Shown here: positions 16,680-23,884 of the stretch, in pieces
Layout: each line of letters opens with the position of its first letter
Numbering within the stretch: the stretch's first letter is position 1
Assembly (NCBI GenBank): GCA_013140455.1
Contig: JABFSU010000092.1
Span: forward strand, 1-32,363
DNA from: Nitrospira sp.
GTDB taxonomy: Bacteria > Nitrospirota > Nitrospiria > Nitrospirales > Nitrospiraceae
Reading direction: 5' to 3'
Length of the DNA stretch: 32,363 bases
The notes under the pieces: generated by a model
The model's input: the letters and a program-made list of their open reading frames with translations, nothing else
Told to the model about the DNA's origin: nothing
Database searches by the model: none
Program-made: the position numbers and the translations under genes

Positions 16680-17534
16680 ATGCGATCACATCTCTGGACC
16701 TTTCTTATCGTAGTGGGAGTTCTGGCCGGATCCGGTGGATGCACACCGACTCCGAAGGTCGCAGCGGGTCCTGTGCAAGGCCATGACAGTGGAGCCCTCA
16801 CGTCGGCCGATATGGTATTTGCTCCGCCGTCGCCGGATATGATTCCGGGCGATCAGCGAGGGGAACAGATTCGCTTAGGCTACAAAATCGTGGTGGATAC
16901 GCAGGAGTATGGGCGTCCCTATGTGGGCAATCGGCTGAATTGTACGAATTGCCATCTCGATGCCGGCATAAATCCGAACACGGCATCTTTTGTGGGCATC
17001 AGCCGGTTGTATCCGGAGTATCGGGCGCGGGCGGATCGGCAGATGACACTGGCCGATCGTATCAGTGAATGTTTCGAACGCAGCATGAACGGAACGGCCC
17101 CTCCCCCCGATAGCTCGAAACTCCAGGCCGTCGTGGCCTACATCGAATGGCTCTCGCAAAACGTGCCGCCGGGCAGTGCGGTGCCGTGGCGCGGGATCCC
17201 GCGTCTGACCTCCAATCACATTCCCGATCCTGTAAACGGGAAAAAACAGTTCGCCACGAAGTGTGTGTTCTGCCATGGCGCGGATGGACAGGGGACCATG
17301 GCGGCCCCTCCGGTCTGGGGTCCGCATTCCTACAACATTGCAGCAGGAATGGCTCGTGTTTCGGTGGCGGCGTCGTTTATCAAGTCCAATATGCCGAGAG
17401 GCTGGGGCTGGACACTGACGGACGACGAGGCCTTCGATGTAGCGGCTTATGTGAACAGCCAGCCGCGTCCGGATTTCCCCGGCAAGCAGCATGACTGGCC
17501 GAAGGGCGGTAAGCCGGCGGATATACCGTACTAA
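16680..17534 (+). CDS. Diheme cytochrome c, TsdA-like (thiosulfate dehydrogenase type)
   Basis: Likely periplasmic lipoprotein of 284 residues (lipobox GSGGC, C21). Two c-type domains: the first has YVGNRLNCTNCHLDAG with heme at C88-H92, then ISRLYPEYRARAD and LADRISECFERSMNG; the second has CVFCH (C195-H199) and a likely Met ligand in SNMPRGW (M238). The NRLNC.NCH, DRI.ECFERSMNG arrangement is that of TsdA, which joins two thiosulfates into tetrathionate or does the reverse. C131 is at the position of the unusual Cys ligand of the active-site heme. The same layout is shared with relatives of unproven substrate. Start ATG 16680 has GAGGAAC upstream. An OsmC gene follows 46 bases later. Confidence 0.85.
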   Translation: MRSHLWTFLIVVGVLAGSGGCTPTPKVAAGPVQGHDSGALTSADMVFAPPSPDMIPGDQRGEQIRLGYKIVVDTQEYGRPYVGNRLNCTNCHLDAGINPNTASFVGISRLYPEYRARADRQMTLADRISECFERSMNGTAPPPDSSKLQAVVAYIEWLSQNVPPGSAVPWRGIPRLTSNHIPDPVNGKKQFATKCVFCHGADGQGTMAAPPVWGPHSYNIAAGMARVSVAASFIKSNMPRGWGWTLTDDEAFDVAAYVNSQPRPDFPGKQHDWPKGGKPADIPY

Positions 17535-17580
17535 ATCGTCGCTTGCCAGACGGCAATCGTGCGTATTCGGGAGGTGCGCG

Positions 17581-17994
17581 ATGAATCTTACTGTGGCCTA
17601 TCACGGCGGCGCACGCTACGACATCACCAGCGGTCGGCATCGCGTAGTGACCGATCAGCCGGAAGAAGACGGCGGCCACAACGCGGGCATGAGTCCTGTC
17701 GAGCTCTTCGTCGGCTCGGTTGCCGGCTGTGTCGGCTATTTCGTCGGTCAGTTCTGCGCGCGGCATGACATTTCGCGTGAAGGTCTTGCGGTGGATGCCG
17801 AGTGGGAGATGGCCGAAGGACCTCATCGCGTGGGGAAGATGGTGTTGGCGATCCGATTGCCGCATCGTCTCACGCCGGAAATGAAAGAACGCTTGTTGAA
17901 AGTCGCCCACGGGTGCACGGTGCATCAATCTTTCTCCGGCGCCCCGGCCGTCACGATCCAGCTCAATCCTCATACCACTGGAGTCCATCCATGA
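17581..17994 (+). CDS. OsmC-family protein, coupled to the sulfite dehydrogenase gene
   Basis: OsmC-like protein of 137 residues with the paired cysteines C50 (SVAGCVGYF) and C112 (AHGCTVHQSF). The GGHNAGMSPVELFVGSVAGC segment is typical of the YhfA-like OsmC branch rather than classic Ohr. No signal peptide, so cytoplasmic. GGGAGGTG lies just before ATG 17581. Its stop overlaps the start of the SorA-like gene (ATGA), so the two are translated together, which ties this protein to sulfite or related thiol chemistry. That link is inference from gene order. Confidence 0.87.
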   Translation: MNLTVAYHGGARYDITSGRHRVVTDQPEEDGGHNAGMSPVELFVGSVAGCVGYFVGQFCARHDISREGLAVDAEWEMAEGPHRVGKMVLAIRLPHRLTPEMKERLLKVAHGCTVHQSFSGAPAVTIQLNPHTTGVHP

Positions 17995-19175
17995 GTGAGT
18001 CCGTTTCATCCTCCCGTCGAACACTGTTCAAGCGGATGGCCGAAATTATCGGCGGGCTCGTGGTCTGGGGTCAGGTGCGACCGGCGCCGGCCCAGCAGAC
18101 GGTTTCACCGGAAACCGGCCCGCAGACCGTGCGGGTGATGCGACCGTACGACGCAGAAACGCCGGTGCGTGAATTCACGTCTTATGTGACCCCGAATCAC
18201 CGCTTTTTCGTGCGGAGTCATTTCGGTCCGCCCGCGCCTGAATTGATTGCTGAAGCCAATTGGCGGCTCCGTGTCGGAGGGCTGATCGAACATCCGCTGG
18301 AATTTACGCTCAAGGATCTTAAGGAGTTCGAACGGGTGACGATCACGGCCGTCGTGCAATGCAGCGGCAACGGGCGGGCGTTCCATCGTCCGAAAGTGCC
18401 GGGTGTGCAATGGGAGCGTGGCGCGGTCGGCAATGCGCAGTGGACCGGTGTGCGATTGCGGGACGTGCTCGCCAAGGCCGGCATACGGCCGTCCGCGAAA
18501 CATGTGCAGCTCCAGGGCGCCGATCGCCCGGTAGTGGCATCCGTCCCGTTGTTTACGCGAAGCATCCCGCTGGAGAAAGCCCTGCATCCGGACACAATCC
18601 TTGCTTATGAGATGAACGGGCGTCCCTTGCCGCTCCTGCATGGCGCGCCGTTGCGGGTCATTACTCCGGGCTGGATGGCGGATTCCTGCACCAAGTGGCT
18701 GACGGAGATCACGGTGCAGGTGGATGAAGCCAAGGGGTATTACATGCAGACGGCCTACCGCGTGCCGGTCACGGCGATTCAGCCGAACTCCGGTTTGCCG
18801 GGGACCTCGATGGTTCCCGTTGAAGCGATGGTCGTGAAGTCGCTCATCGCCTCGCCGGTCAATGGTGACCAGGTCGGGCGGGGACCGGTCACCGTGCAGG
18901 GCGTGGCGTGGAGCGGAGAAGCCGCTGTCGCGATCGTGGAGCTTTCGTTCGACGATGGCAAGACCTGGGAACAGGCCCGGCTGGTCGGCGAGGACGAGCC
19001 CTACGCCTGGCGGCAATGGCAGTTCCTGTGGAAGCCCAAGGCGGCCGGTGCCGTGACGATCCTCTGTCGCGCGACGGATGCTGCGGGACAGGTACAACCC
19101 CAGGAGAGCCCGTGGAATCCCAGCGGGTTCTTGTGGAACGGGTGGGACCGTGTCGCCATTACGGTGGCGTCATGA
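17991..19175 (+). CDS. sorA: SorA-like sulfite dehydrogenase, molybdopterin subunit
   Basis: Periplasmic molybdenum enzyme of the sulfite oxidase family, 394 residues, expected to oxidise sulfite to sulfate. It begins with a twin-arginine signal (SSRRTLFKRM, 7-16) and a hydrophobic stretch to APAQQ. The molybdopterin domain contains the Mo-ligand Cys in VVQCSGNGR (C124), and HGAPLRVITPGW is the family's cofactor-side segment. The C-terminal domain (about 280-394) is the dimerisation fold, ending PWNPSGFLWNGWDRVAI. ATG 17991 overlaps the previous stop and the gene's own stop overlaps the diheme partner (ATGA). A sulfite-specific activity is likely but other sulfite-oxidase relatives act on other substrates. 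Confidence 0.88.
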   Translation: MSESVSSSRRTLFKRMAEIIGGLVVWGQVRPAPAQQTVSPETGPQTVRVMRPYDAETPVREFTSYVTPNHRFFVRSHFGPPAPELIAEANWRLRVGGLIEHPLEFTLKDLKEFERVTITAVVQCSGNGRAFHRPKVPGVQWERGAVGNAQWTGVRLRDVLAKAGIRPSAKHVQLQGADRPVVASVPLFTRSIPLEKALHPDTILAYEMNGRPLPLLHGAPLRVITPGWMADSCTKWLTEITVQVDEAKGYYMQTAYRVPVTAIQPNSGLPGTSMVPVEAMVVKSLIASPVNGDQVGRGPVTVQGVAWSGEAAVAIVELSFDDGKTWEQARLVGEDEPYAWRQWQFLWKPKAAGAVTILCRATDAAGQVQPQESPWNPSGFLWNGWDRVAITVAS

Positions 19176-19789
19176 TGACACGGAGCCTTCCACTCATCGG
19201 CTTGTTCGTTTTGGGACTGGCAGGGCTGGCGGCGATGACGGCGGCGCAGGAAGACGATCCGGCCTCGGTGAGCGCAGCCCTGGCGCCGCGCGCAGAAGGC
19301 CTGATCGTCGCGCGTTGCTCGGTGTGCCACAGCCCCGATCTGGTGGCTCAGCAACGCCTGCCGAAAGACCGCTGGCTGGCCACGGTCGATAAAATGAAAC
19401 ATTGGGGAGCGGAAATTGCCGACGACGAAGCCGAGCTGCTCGTGCGGTATCTGTCCGCCCGCTATCACCCGGCTGCGCCGGATCATCTGCCGCCGTTCGA
19501 TCATGAATTGAGAAAAGCGGAGCCGCTGACACAGGAGCCTGCGGACACCGGTCCGCTCGTCGGCGTGGCGACAAGAGGGGCGGGCATCTTCGAGCACAAT
19601 TGTCAGGCCTGTCATGGCACCGGTGCGACCGGTGGTATGGGGCCGAAGCTGGCGAAGAATCCGATCCTGAAACATGACGATCTGTTCTGGGAGACCGTGC
19701 TGCATGGGCGGGGGCCGATGCCGGCTTGGGGATCGGTGCTGAGTCAGCAGGATATTGCCGATATTCACACCTGGTTATTGACGAAGTAG
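19172..19789 (+). CDS. sorB: SorB-like diheme cytochrome c
   Basis: Exported diheme cytochrome of 205 residues; by position and coupling the electron acceptor of the SorA-like enzyme. After a Sec signal (about 1-25) comes a domain with CSVCH (C49-H53), of the RCSVCHSPDLV..QRLPKDRW type seen in subunits of sulfite dehydrogenases. A second domain follows with CQACH (C144-H148). The second domain is strikingly like the separate cytochrome at 25745 (GG.GP.LA.NP.L...FW..V..GR..MP). Start ATG 19172 overlaps the SorA stop; ATG 19175 is equally possible. E. coli-type and Starkeya SorB have one heme, so the two-heme form is an elaboration. Confidence 0.85.
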   Translation: MMTRSLPLIGLFVLGLAGLAAMTAAQEDDPASVSAALAPRAEGLIVARCSVCHSPDLVAQQRLPKDRWLATVDKMKHWGAEIADDEAELLVRYLSARYHPAAPDHLPPFDHELRKAEPLTQEPADTGPLVGVATRGAGIFEHNCQACHGTGATGGMGPKLAKNPILKHDDLFWETVLHGRGPMPAWGSVLSQQDIADIHTWLLTK

Positions 19790-19803
19790 CGGAGAGCGGA
19801 GTT

Positions 19804-19944
19804 CACCCGCCTACGCAGGAAGCCACAGCTGTAAAGCTGTGGAGGAATGCGCAGCGGGTGTCCTCCGAAGCCTTGGCGAAGGAGGACAAGCTTCGGCGGG
19901 TTCCGCCGAAGACACAAAAGGGCCCACGGCTGTAAAGCCGTGGG
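19804..19944. repeat. Cluster of four inverted repeats (REP-like hairpin array)
   Basis: Four near-perfect or perfect stems are packed between sorB and the triheme cytochrome. CACCCGC 19804-19810 pairs with GCGGGTG 19854-19860, enclosing CCACAGCT 19823-19830 / GTAA / AGCTGTGG 19835-19842. GTCCTCC 19860-19866 pairs with GGAGGAC 19881-19887. CTTCGGCGG 19891-19899 pairs with CCGCCGAAG 19903-19911. CCCACGGCT 19923-19931 / GTAA / AGCCGTGGG 19936-19944 closes the set. The first and last hairpins share the GTAA loop and a similar stem, so they look like two copies of one unit. No protein is encoded. It may act as a terminator or messenger-stability element, or be a mobile REP-like unit. Confidence 0.7.
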
Positions 19945-19971
19945 GCTCCACCACAGAGGAAAGGAGCGGTC

Positions 19972-20982
19972 ATGAACGTGAGACGGAGCATGGTTGTCGG
20001 AGGGGCGTTGCTGACGTTGGTGGGGCTGATGTCGACTCCCCGCGTATTGTTCGGAGCCGATCAGCCGAAGGCGAAGGAGCTGGTCCAGCAGAACTGCGTC
20101 CAATGTCACCGGATGGAAGGCCAGGCGGAGTCCCGATTCAATTTGAAGGCGCCCGATCTCATCTGGGCGGGGAGCAAGTATGACCGGGCCTGGCTGATTC
20201 GCTGGCTGACCGGCAAGGAAGCGCCGTTGTATGTGAAAGGGTACCGCTGGGATCAATCGCAGGAAGCGCATAAGCACGTGACGGTGTCGGAGGCCGAGGC
20301 CAACGGGATTGCCGATTACTTTGCCGAGCACAACAAAGATCCCCGTGTGAAAGTCGGGGCCTTCGACACGGCGAAGGTCTCCAAGTATGAAGTGGCGTTC
20401 GGCGGAATGGCCTACAAGGCGCATGCCTGCCTGGGCTGCCATACGATCGAAGAAAACGGGAAGCTCATCGGCGGACAGCAAAGCATCGCGTTGGAAAAAG
20501 CCGGTCAGCGGTATAATATGGACTGGCTGTTCCGCTTCGGCCAGAACCCCCAGGATTTCATCACCCACACCGGAGAGTTTCTTGCCGATGCCACGGAGCC
20601 GCAATTGCGGGCGGTCATCGGCTATCTGGCTGCGCAGGGCGTTTCTGACTTCAAGTATTACGAGCCCTGGACGGCGCCGGAATTTGCTAAGGCCAGCTCT
20701 GGGCGCGGCAAGGTCATTTACAAAGAGTACTGCATGCAGTGCCACGGAGCCACCGGGAAAGGCGACGGCCCGGCCGCAGCCACTCTGGAGCCGAAACCCG
20801 CGATTCACGCCAATATCAATTTCAGCGAAGTGCCGACGGAATATCTGTATAACATGATCAATCACGGGGGGGCGGCAATGGGCAAATCCGCCAACATGCC
20901 CTATTGGGGCCTGACTATCGGACAGCAGGGTGTGGCGGATGTGATGGCGTATCTCAAGACCACGTTCAAGGGGCCGAAATAG
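19972..20982 (+). CDS. Triheme c-type cytochrome
   Basis: Exported cytochrome of 336 residues with three separate c-type motifs: CVQCH (42-46), CLGCH (153-157) and CMQCH (254-258). The signal peptide contains RRSMVVGGALLTLVGL and ends near LFGADQ. The domains are about 100 residues each, and domains 1 and 2 share no obvious identity with domain 3, which resembles the small monoheme cytochromes nearby (YCMQCHGATGKGDGPAAATL). I recognise no named family. It may collect electrons from the SorAB or TsdA-like enzymes. AAAGGAG precedes ATG 19972, and the hairpin array ends 27 bases before the start, so expression could be controlled by RNA structure. Confidence 0.9.
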   Translation: MNVRRSMVVGGALLTLVGLMSTPRVLFGADQPKAKELVQQNCVQCHRMEGQAESRFNLKAPDLIWAGSKYDRAWLIRWLTGKEAPLYVKGYRWDQSQEAHKHVTVSEAEANGIADYFAEHNKDPRVKVGAFDTAKVSKYEVAFGGMAYKAHACLGCHTIEENGKLIGGQQSIALEKAGQRYNMDWLFRFGQNPQDFITHTGEFLADATEPQLRAVIGYLAAQGVSDFKYYEPWTAPEFAKASSGRGKVIYKEYCMQCHGATGKGDGPAAATLEPKPAIHANINFSEVPTEYLYNMINHGGAAMGKSANMPYWGLTIGQQGVADVMAYLKTTFKGPK

Positions 20983-20991
20983 GAAACGCGT

Positions 20992-21043
20992 GTGAAGCGT
21001 CTCTCGTATCTCGTGAAGCGTGAATAGCGCCCGCGAGATACGA
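20992..21043. repeat. Inverted repeat with direct GTGAAGCGT copies
   Basis: TCGTATCTCG at 21004-21013 pairs perfectly with CGAGATACGA at 21034-21043, leaving a 20-base loop. GTGAAGCGT occurs twice, at 20992-21000 and 21013-21021. The stem could terminate the triheme cytochrome message; no U-run follows, so a Rho-independent terminator is not supported. Alternatively it is a small dispersed repeat. Confidence 0.55.
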
Positions 21044-21068
21044 ACGACGAGGGACGGAGGGTTCATCG

Positions 21069-21428
21069 ATGGCGACGTTTATTATTTCTGGCAGCCGCGG
21101 CACGGATGATCCCACGATGGCGACGCTCCCGTTCGTCGCGGCGAAAGCGGCCAAAGAGCAGGGGCACGATGTTGTCCTCTGGCTCTGGAACGAAGCGGTG
21201 ACGCTGGGACGGAAGGGTACGGCCGATCACGTCCATGGCGTGAATCTGACACCGCTAAAAGACTTGCTTGCCGGGGTGCACGCTGCAAATATTCCCATAT
21301 GGGTTTGCGGCGCCTGTGCGGTGGCGAGGCAAATCGGCGGAGGGGATCTGGTGGCCGGCGCGGCCATTAAAGGCATGCCGGACTACATCAAGGCGGTTGC
21401 CGAGCGGGATCGCAGTGTCGTGTTCTAG
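21069..21428 (+). CDS. DsrE-family protein (cytoplasmic type)
   Basis: DsrE-like protein of 119 residues without a signal peptide. The order FIISGSRGTDDPTMATLPFV, GHDVVLWLWNEAVTLG and NIPIWVCGACAVARQ is that of small DsrE/TusD-type folds. A CGAC pair (C80, C83) sits where sulfur-relay members carry their persulfide Cys. GGACGGAGGG lies just before ATG 21069. It could hand sulfane sulfur between enzymes. Its neighbours are a triheme cytochrome and a polyphosphate kinase, so context alone does not fix a role. The other DsrE protein of the window (14870) is exported and has a single Cys. Confidence 0.85.
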   Translation: MATFIISGSRGTDDPTMATLPFVAAKAAKEQGHDVVLWLWNEAVTLGRKGTADHVHGVNLTPLKDLLAGVHAANIPIWVCGACAVARQIGGGDLVAGAAIKGMPDYIKAVAERDRSVVF

Positions 21429-21493
21429 CAGGTTGTTCAAAGTGTTTGGGATACCGCTCGTTCGAGAGGGAGAGTCTCACCCGGGAGAATGTT

Positions 21494-22555
21494 ATGGCTG
21501 TTGACGGCGAGCCGAACGGCAAAGCGAAGAATAGAAAAGAGGGCCGGAGTGATCGGAATGCCGGGGCTGCCGCCGGCGGCGGGAGCGACCTGTCGGCGGA
21601 TGAACTGGAAACGATTCCGACGGCGATTCCCAGACAAGGCGACGGCTATCGTCAGCGGCAGAATGGAACCGGGGATGAGATCGCCTATGCGATCGGTGTC
21701 GCCGGGCACGCGTTGACGGATGACGACCTGATTCGGATCAACACCCGCAGAGGGTTGCTGACACTTCTGAAGCGGAAAGAGGTCGATCTGGAGGAGGTGC
21801 GCAAGACGCTGCTGTATGAGCAGGAGTTGAGGCAGCTTCAGGTCGAACTGGTCCGGTTGCAGCGGTGGGTGCAGGAGAGCGGCCAGCGGATTGCAATTCT
21901 GGTCGAAGGCCGCGACGCGGCCGGCAAGGGCGGCACGATTCGCCGCTTTACGGAACACTTGAATCCTCGCGCCATGCGCGTCGTCGCGCTCCCCAAGCCG
22001 TCGGATGAAGAGCGCGGCCAGTGGTATTTTCAACGCTATATCCGGCAATTGCCGAACAAAGGCGAGATCGTGTTCTTCGACCGCAGCTGGTACAACCGCG
22101 CGGTGGTCGAACCGGTGATGGGATTTTGCAGCAAGAAAGATCATCAGCGCTTCCTGCAGCAGGTTACCGAGTTTGAACATATGCTCTATGAAGACGGGGT
22201 GACGATCATCAAGTTCTGGTTTTCCATCTCCAAAGACGAGCAGGCGAAACGGTTTGAAGCGCGCCGACAGAATCCCCTCAAACAGTGGAAGCTGAGTCCG
22301 GTCGATGAAAAAGCGCAAGAGCTGTGGGATTCCTACACGCGCTATAAAGAGGAAATGTTCAGTAAAACCCACGCCACATTCAGTCCCTGGATCATTGTGA
22401 AGGCGAATGACAAGCAGGCCGCGCGGTTGGAGAGCCTGCGATATGTGTTGAATCTCCTGCCTTACAAAGGCAAGGAAGAGACTCAGATCCGTCTGACTCC
22501 GGATCCCAATATCATCACGCGCTTTCATCGCAAGATGGTGGAACTCGATTTGTGA
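21494..22555 (+). CDS. ppk2: Polyphosphate kinase 2
   Basis: PPK2-family enzyme of 353 residues that transfers phosphate between polyphosphate and nucleotides. The core has Walker A GRDAAGKGG (139-147), the GGTIRRFTEHLNPRAMRVVA stretch, a lid with PSDEERGQWYFQRYI and Walker B FFDRSWYNR (194-202). This is the single-domain form that typically makes GTP or ATP from polyphosphate. An N-terminal extension of about 100 residues, low-complexity and Gly/Asp-rich at first, precedes the catalytic part. ATG 21494 has GGGAGA upstream. The stop overlaps a GTG that could start the next gene. Confidence 0.95.
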   Translation: MAVDGEPNGKAKNRKEGRSDRNAGAAAGGGSDLSADELETIPTAIPRQGDGYRQRQNGTGDEIAYAIGVAGHALTDDDLIRINTRRGLLTLLKRKEVDLEEVRKTLLYEQELRQLQVELVRLQRWVQESGQRIAILVEGRDAAGKGGTIRRFTEHLNPRAMRVVALPKPSDEERGQWYFQRYIRQLPNKGEIVFFDRSWYNRAVVEPVMGFCSKKDHQRFLQQVTEFEHMLYEDGVTIIKFWFSISKDEQAKRFEARRQNPLKQWKLSPVDEKAQELWDSYTRYKEEMFSKTHATFSPWIIVKANDKQAARLESLRYVLNLLPYKGKEETQIRLTPDPNIITRFHRKMVELDL

Positions 22556-22572
22556 GGAACAGGATTGCGGCC

Positions 22573-23142
22573 ATGACAATCACACGTATGCTGGCGGTTA
22601 TGTTGGTTTGTGGCGTCGTGAGCGCGTCGGCCTTATCGGCGGCGGAGCGCCAGATGATGCAGCCGCGGGTGCCGGCCGACAAACTGGCGGAAGCGCGCGC
22701 ATTGGCGAGTCCGTTGCCGGATTCTGCCGAGATCCTTGAGAAGGGCAAGACGCTCTACAACGGCAAAGGCACCTGCTTCAATTGCCACGGCAAAGACGGA
22801 TCGGGCAACGGCATGGCAGCGGTCGGCCTCGATCCCTCGCCGCGTAATTTTCAGCACCATGGGTTCTGGCGGCATCGGACGGAGGGCGAGATTTACTGGG
22901 TGATCAAGCACGGCTCACCCGGCACGGCTATGATCGGATTCAGCGATCAGCTCACCGACGAAGAAATCTGGTCGATCATCCAATACGAGCGCAGTTTTGC
23001 CGGAGAGCATGGGCCGGGCATGATGGGGAACAAGGAAGGCATGGGCTATGGAATGGGACCCGGCGGGGGAATGGGCGGCATGGAGCATCGAGGCCCGAGA
23101 GGCGGCATGGGTGGATGTGAAGGCGAGGCCTGTAGCCGGTAA
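22573..23142 (+). CDS. Monoheme cytochrome c with Gly/Met-rich C-terminal tail
   Basis: Exported cytochrome of 189 residues from ATG 22573; a GTG at 22552 overlapping the PPK2 stop is possible but gives a poorer signal peptide. The signal ends near LSAAERQ. The heme motif is CFNCH (C68-H72) in GKGTCFNCHGKDGSGNG, and a likely Met ligand lies in PGTAMIGF. After the c-domain (ending QYERSFAG) comes a tail of about 40 residues made largely of Gly and Met, with HRGPRGGMGGCEGEACSR at the end. Met- and Cys-rich tails of this kind often bind Cu(I) or other soft metals, but that is inference. It lies 17 bases after ppk2. Confidence 0.88.
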   Translation: MTITRMLAVMLVCGVVSASALSAAERQMMQPRVPADKLAEARALASPLPDSAEILEKGKTLYNGKGTCFNCHGKDGSGNGMAAVGLDPSPRNFQHHGFWRHRTEGEIYWVIKHGSPGTAMIGFSDQLTDEEIWSIIQYERSFAGEHGPGMMGNKEGMGYGMGPGGGMGGMEHRGPRGGMGGCEGEACSR

Positions 23143-23514
23143 TGCGAGATCGCCAAATGCGGTGAAGGTGGAACAGTTCTCCTGAGCCGGCTCCTGCTAC
23201 CACATCAATTGCGCCAATCAGAATTCTTTCAGCTATACTCCCTCTTCTAATGGTTCTCTCTCTTGCGGTCGTCCATCAATCGCACGGACTACGGATTGGC
23301 CGGATCATCTGTCTCTTGCTCGGCACTGGTGCCTTTTGCATCAGGCCTCTTTCCCCTCAAGGCCTGGAATGCCCCAGCAGGGCTCTTTCCCATCTCGTGT
23401 CCTCTCTGTAAGCACCCATCAAAGCAGCGCAATCGGCGGATGACCGGCTGGACGGGTCTGGCACGAACCTGGCTTTTCAGTTATGAAGAACGTATTCATC
23501 ACGGAGGAATTGCC
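23143..23514. other. 372-base intergenic stretch with a weak promoter candidate
   Basis: No gene or RNA recognised. A possible -10 box TATACT at 23234-23239 lies 19 bases after TTGCGC at 23209-23214, which would be a weak sigma-70 promoter reading toward the YtxH-like gene. The rest is pyrimidine-rich with no repeat that stands out. The break suggests that the cytochrome series ends one transcript here and a stress-type cluster begins. Confidence 0.3.
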
Positions 23515-23826
23515 ATGGAAAACCACGACGCACGATGTTCATCGCAAACTGTTGCCCTTGCCTTTCTCGGTGGCGCCATTGCGGGAGCGGTCGCCGGAAT
23601 TCTGCTCGCGCCAAAAGCAGGGGAAGAGACGAGGCGTGAATTGCGGGGATATGCGAGAAAAGCTGAGGAAGAGGTGATCGAGAGAGCCAAGGAGGCGCGC
23701 GCCGCGCTCGATGAGATGATCGAACGCGGGAAGCATTTCGTGGCGGAGAAACGCGAGGATGTTGAAGCTGCGGTGACAGCCGGCAAGGAGGCGATGAAAG
23801 AGCGAATGGATAAATGTTGCAGTTGA
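23515..23826 (+). CDS. YtxH-like small membrane protein
   Basis: A 103-residue protein with one glycine/alanine-rich membrane segment (about 13-33, FLGGAIAGAVAGILLAPKAG) followed by charged helix (ETRRELRGYARKAEEEVIER, then more) to the end. This is the YtxH/gas-vesicle-protein-like pattern, linked in Bacillus to general stress. The start at ATG 23515 follows ACGGAGGAA. The C-terminal DKCCS holds a Cys pair. Function is unknown. The following genes encode a cytochrome c'-like lipoprotein and a hemerythrin. Confidence 0.85.
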   Translation: MENHDARCSSQTVALAFLGGAIAGAVAGILLAPKAGEETRRELRGYARKAEEEVIERAKEARAALDEMIERGKHFVAEKREDVEAAVTAGKEAMKERMDKCCS

Positions 23827-23884
23827 TGGGGGGCCGCAGCCTGTTGATGGATCACGTTGAGTCGACAGGAGGGAGCGAAGGGTA

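Noticed and set aside
19765-21066. A 433-codon open frame on the - strand
   Set aside because: It is antisense to the triheme cytochrome and covers the hairpin array. The + strand frame has three heme motifs, a signal peptide and a ribosome site; the antisense frame has none and matches no family.
21437-22579. A 380-codon open frame on the - strand
   Set aside because: Antisense to the PPK2 gene, whose Walker motifs are unambiguous. High-GC codon use commonly opens such mirror frames.
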